From NCBI GenBank assembly GCA_021805585.1, contig JAJZEY010000473.1, forward strand, positions 1 to 7,573: DNA of 7,573 bases, written 5' to 3'. This stretch comes from Planctomycetota bacterium. GTDB lineage: Bacteria; Planctomycetota; Phycisphaerae; WQYP01. Positions within the stretch are counted from its first letter, which is position 1, and each line of letters begins with the position of its first letter. A model generated the notes under the pieces. The model searched no databases and had not been told where the DNA came from. It saw only the letters and a program-made list of their open reading frames with translations. The position numbers were made by a program, and so were the translations under genes. Shown here piece after piece: positions 6,112 to 7,573 of this stretch.

Positions 6112-6945
6112 TCATGCTATCGGGTATTGTCCGGTAACGGCGGCCCGAATAGCCAGACATTTTTTTACCAGACTTTCCAATTGATCCAGTGCCAGAATGG
6201 TGGCGGCGTCCGAGGGGCTTTTTTCCGGTTCGGGGTGCACTTCCACAAACAACCCATCGGCACCGGCTGCGGTTGCCGCACCGGCCAGCAGACCGACAAA
6301 TTGGCGCTGTCCGCCCGTGGCGGTTCCTAAGCCGCCGGGCAGTTGCGTGGAATGGGTGGCATCCATAAGAACCGGTGCGCCCAGTGCCTGCATTTGGGGT
6401 ATGCCCGTCATGTCATTGACCAGTCGGTTATAGCCAAAAAAAGTGCCGCGTTCCGTTAATATCACACCCGGATTACCGGTGGAATGAACTTTTTCCACCG
6501 CGTTGCCCATTTCCCATGGGGCCATGAACTGGCCCTTTTTCACATTCACCGGTTTGCCGGTTTGGCCGCAGGAAACCAGCAGGTCGGTTTGCCGACACAA
6601 AAACGCGGGAATCTGCAACAGATCCACCGCGTTTCCAACGGTTGCCGCCTGCGCGCTCTCGTGTACATCGGTGGTAACCGGTACGCCCAGTTTTTCGCGG
6701 ATTTGTTCCAGCACACGCAGGCCTTCATCCATGCCGTGGCCGCGAAAACTCGACTTGCTGGACCGATTGGCCTTGTCGAAACTGGCTTTGAAAATGTAGG
6801 GAATTTTATGCCGCGCGCAAACCGCGGCCGCCTTTTCGCCGATGGTCAGACAGACCGACAGGCTTTCAATGACGCATGGCCCGGCAATCAGCAGAAAATC
6901 ATGTCCGGCATTCCAATTAACTGAACCGATTTTTATGACCGCCAT
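6112..6945 (-). CDS. kdsA: 3-deoxy-8-phosphooctulonate (Kdo-8-P) synthase, metal-dependent type
   Basis: KdsA condenses phosphoenolpyruvate with arabinose-5-phosphate to make Kdo-8-phosphate, the committed step to the inner-core sugar of lipopolysaccharide. The 277-residue protein has the family blocks IAGPCVIES (20-28), YIFKASFDKANRSS (50-63), DLLQIPAFLCRQTDLL (108-123), GKPVNVKKGQFMAP (130-143), LTERGTFFGYNRLVNDM (163-179) and VLMDATHSTQLPGG (192-205). Cys24, His198, Glu235 and Asp246 have the same spacing as the four metal ligands of Aquifex aeolicus KdsA (Cys11, His185, Glu222, Asp233). This places it in the metal-dependent class; the E. coli type has Asn in place of the Cys. The ATG at 6945 is preceded by GAGGA (6950-6954 on the minus strand) at 4 bases, a good ribosome-binding site. 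No kdsB, kdsD or lpx gene is adjacent here, so it appears monocistronic within the window. It converges on the cardiolipin synthase gene. Confidence 0.97.
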   Translation of the reverse strand: MAVIKIGSVNWNAGHDFLLIAGPCVIESLSVCLTIGEKAAAVCARHKIPYIFKASFDKANRSSKSSFRGHGMDEGLRVLEQIREKLGVPVTTDVHESAQAATVGNAVDLLQIPAFLCRQTDLLVSCGQTGKPVNVKKGQFMAPWEMGNAVEKVHSTGNPGVILTERGTFFGYNRLVNDMTGIPQMQALGAPVLMDATHSTQLPGGLGTATGGQRQFVGLLAGAATAAGADGLFVEVHPEPEKSPSDAATILALDQLESLVKKCLAIRAAVTGQYPIA

Positions 6946-6994
6946 GAAATCCTCAAATAAACCACACTATCCATAAACTTTAAGATAGCCTGTC

Positions 6995-7018
6995 GGCGGC
7001 CTTTGCGAAAGAACCGCC
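6995..7018. repeat. Hairpin upstream of kdsA
   Basis: GGCGG (6995-6999) pairs with CCGCC (7014-7018). Inside, CTTT (7001-7004) pairs with AAAG (7008-7011) around the loop GCG, with a small internal loop between the two stems. On the minus strand it ends 49 bases before the kdsA ATG. It may be the terminator of an upstream unit or part of the kdsA leader. There is no T run directly after it on either strand. Confidence 0.4.
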
Positions 7019-7177
7019 CCGGCGCGGGGTGCCTTGGGTGTGCCCGCTTCTATCGGAAAGGTCTCAAAGCTGCGCTACGATTCAGCAAGTATGCCGCGTC
7101 TCTCGGGCGTCCTGGCCGGCCATTGTCATCAGCAGGCCAAAATCGTGGGAGTTCCATTTGTCGGGCGAAACGGCTGA

Positions 7178-7213
7178 CCCCCAAAAAGACTGGGGGGCGG
7201 GCGTCTCGCCCGC
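7178..7213. repeat. Abutting double hairpin, probable dispersed intergenic repeat
   Basis: CCCCCA (7178-7183) and TGGGGG (7191-7196) form a 6-bp stem. It is immediately followed by GCGGGCG (7197-7203) and CGCCCGC (7207-7213), a perfect 7-bp stem with the 3-base loop TCT. A third segment, CGGGCGA at 7162-7168, is complementary to TCGCCCG at 7206-7212 and would compete with the second stem. The GCGGGCG-TCT-CGCCCGC style resembles palindromes I associate with intergenic repeats of PVC-group genomes; that is recognition, not a search. Confidence 0.55.
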
Positions 7214-7352
7214 TTCGTGGTCGCCGGAAGTGACACGATAATTAGGAAAGTAGTGGGCCGTTCCTTCTTAATTTACGGGCAGGGCTCCGATTGGAGGCGT
7301 GCGGTGAATGACATTAAGGCCATAAACCGTTCGGTCACCCGCGGATTCACGC

Positions 7353-7385
7353 GAAGCGCTCCAACAGGTGACCCGGAGGCGCTTC
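7353..7385. repeat. Strong stem-loop with a loop complementary to upstream sequence
   Basis: GAAGCGC (7353-7359) pairs with GCGCTTC (7379-7385) and TCC (7360-7362) with GGA (7375-7377), leaving G7378 bulged. This is a 10-bp stem with a 12-base loop (7363-7374). The loop carries GGTGACC (7367-7373), the exact complement of GGTCACC at 7333-7339, so an H-type pseudoknot is possible. Whether it is RNA, and on which strand, cannot be told. Confidence 0.5.
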
Positions 7386-7425
7386 TGATAACAAATGGCA
7401 GGCCCCCGTGACTCAAGCGCTAAGA

Positions 7426-7548
7426 CTAACGCTCCTTCATAAAGTTTTTCGTCCAGCCCAGATTAAAGCACGTGAAGCACCTCAATAGCCGCGCCGGTGA
7501 CCTTCCGATCTCCCAGCTTAAATCTTCAAAAATAGGTTTGGCAACCAC
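7426..7548 (-). CDS. Candidate 40-residue small protein (unsupported family)
   Basis: A GTG at 7548 opens a 40-codon frame ending in TAG at 7426-7428. The sequence AGGAGTGA (7562-7555 on the minus strand) resembles a ribosome-binding site, with 9 bases between AGGAG and the GTG. In-frame TAG and TGA codons lie just upstream, so no longer start exists. The product begins VVAKPIFEDLSWEIG, contains RCFTCFN with a CxxC-like pair, and ends in NFMKER. I recognise no family. It could be chance within a structured non-coding region; the main support is the ribosome-binding site. Confidence 0.18.
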   Translation of the reverse strand: MVAKPIFEDLSWEIGRSPARLLRCFTCFNLGWTKNFMKER

Positions 7549-7573
7549 GGTTCGTCACTCCTATCCGCGCAAT

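Larger units (their letters stand above)
6946..7573. other. Non-coding, hairpin-rich region upstream of kdsA
   Basis: This 628-base stretch has no convincing gene; reading frames on both strands are short. It begins with the kdsA leader. A hairpin sits 50 bases upstream of the kdsA start (6995-7018), then a double hairpin (7178-7213), an imperfect AT-rich inverted repeat (AATTAGGAA at 7240-7248 against TTCC...TAATT at 7261-7273), and a strong stem-loop (7353-7385). One candidate 40-codon minus-strand frame lies near the right edge (7426-7548). No tRNA, rRNA, RNase P, tmRNA or SRP RNA signature is visible. Confidence 0.6.

Noticed and set aside
6484..6924. Plus-strand frame of 146 codons
   Set aside because: It is antisense to kdsA, whose catalytic residues are all intact.
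7353..7385. Integron attC-like recombination site
   Set aside because: It is an imperfect palindrome with a bulge, as in attC, but I see no matching R'/R'' core sequences, no cassette gene and no integrase.
7003..7411. Plus-strand frames 7003-7233, 7029-7241 and 7217-7411
   Set aside because: They run through the hairpin-rich non-coding segment, overlap one another, lack good ribosome-binding sites, and give Arg/Gly/Pro-rich peptides dictated by the palindromes.
7468..7480. Direct repeat of GCAC around CACGTG as a start of a repeat array
   Set aside because: There are only two 4-base copies. No regular spacing or longer repeat unit exists anywhere in the window, so there is no CRISPR array.
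7549..7573. T-arm-like GGTTCGTCACTCC suggesting a tRNA 3' end
   Set aside because: The flanking five bases do not pair and no anticodon, D arm or acceptor stem can be placed on either side.

Overview
The window looks like ordinary chromosomal DNA of a GC-rich Gram-negative bacterium. A complete Kdo-8-phosphate synthase implies a lipopolysaccharide-type outer membrane. I lean towards the PVC group (Planctomycetes/Phycisphaerae or a relative). The reasons are the type of unknown secreted protein at 2808-3617, and a GC-rich palindrome near 7197-7213 that resembles dispersed intergenic repeats I associate with that group. This placement rests on recognition and was not computed.

Layout. Positions 1-303 hold the C-terminal ATPase domain of a sensor histidine kinase, cut by the window edge. 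It converges on a minus-strand pair: tilS (tRNA-Ile lysidine synthetase, 2818 down to 1646) and a polytopic GT-C type glycosyltransferase (1649 down to 369). These two overlap by the four bases ATGA. Divergent from tilS, with the two starts practically on top of each other, is an unrecognised signal-peptide-bearing protein with an internally repeated motif (2808-3617). A 318-base gap with inverted repeats follows. Next come three plus-strand genes spaced exactly 38 bases apart: ndk (3936-4406), a small cupin (4445-4810) and a ClsB-like cardiolipin synthase (4849-6060). A metal-dependent-type kdsA (6945 down to 6112) converges on the last of these. The final 628 bases (6946-7573) hold no convincing gene but are rich in hairpins and complementary segments.

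Function. The mix is housekeeping and envelope: tRNA decoding (TilS), nucleotide pools (Ndk), membrane phospholipid (cardiolipin synthase), outer-membrane sugar (KdsA), lipid-linked sugar transfer (GT-C) and one exported protein of unknown role. I see no phage, transposase, CRISPR array, toxin-antitoxin pair or defence system. The parts most worth checking are the secreted protein family, the overlapping divergent starts at 2804-2820, and the structured non-coding tail, where a hairpin loop at 7367-7373 is complementary to 7333-7339 and the same 7-mer recurs at 7496-7502.
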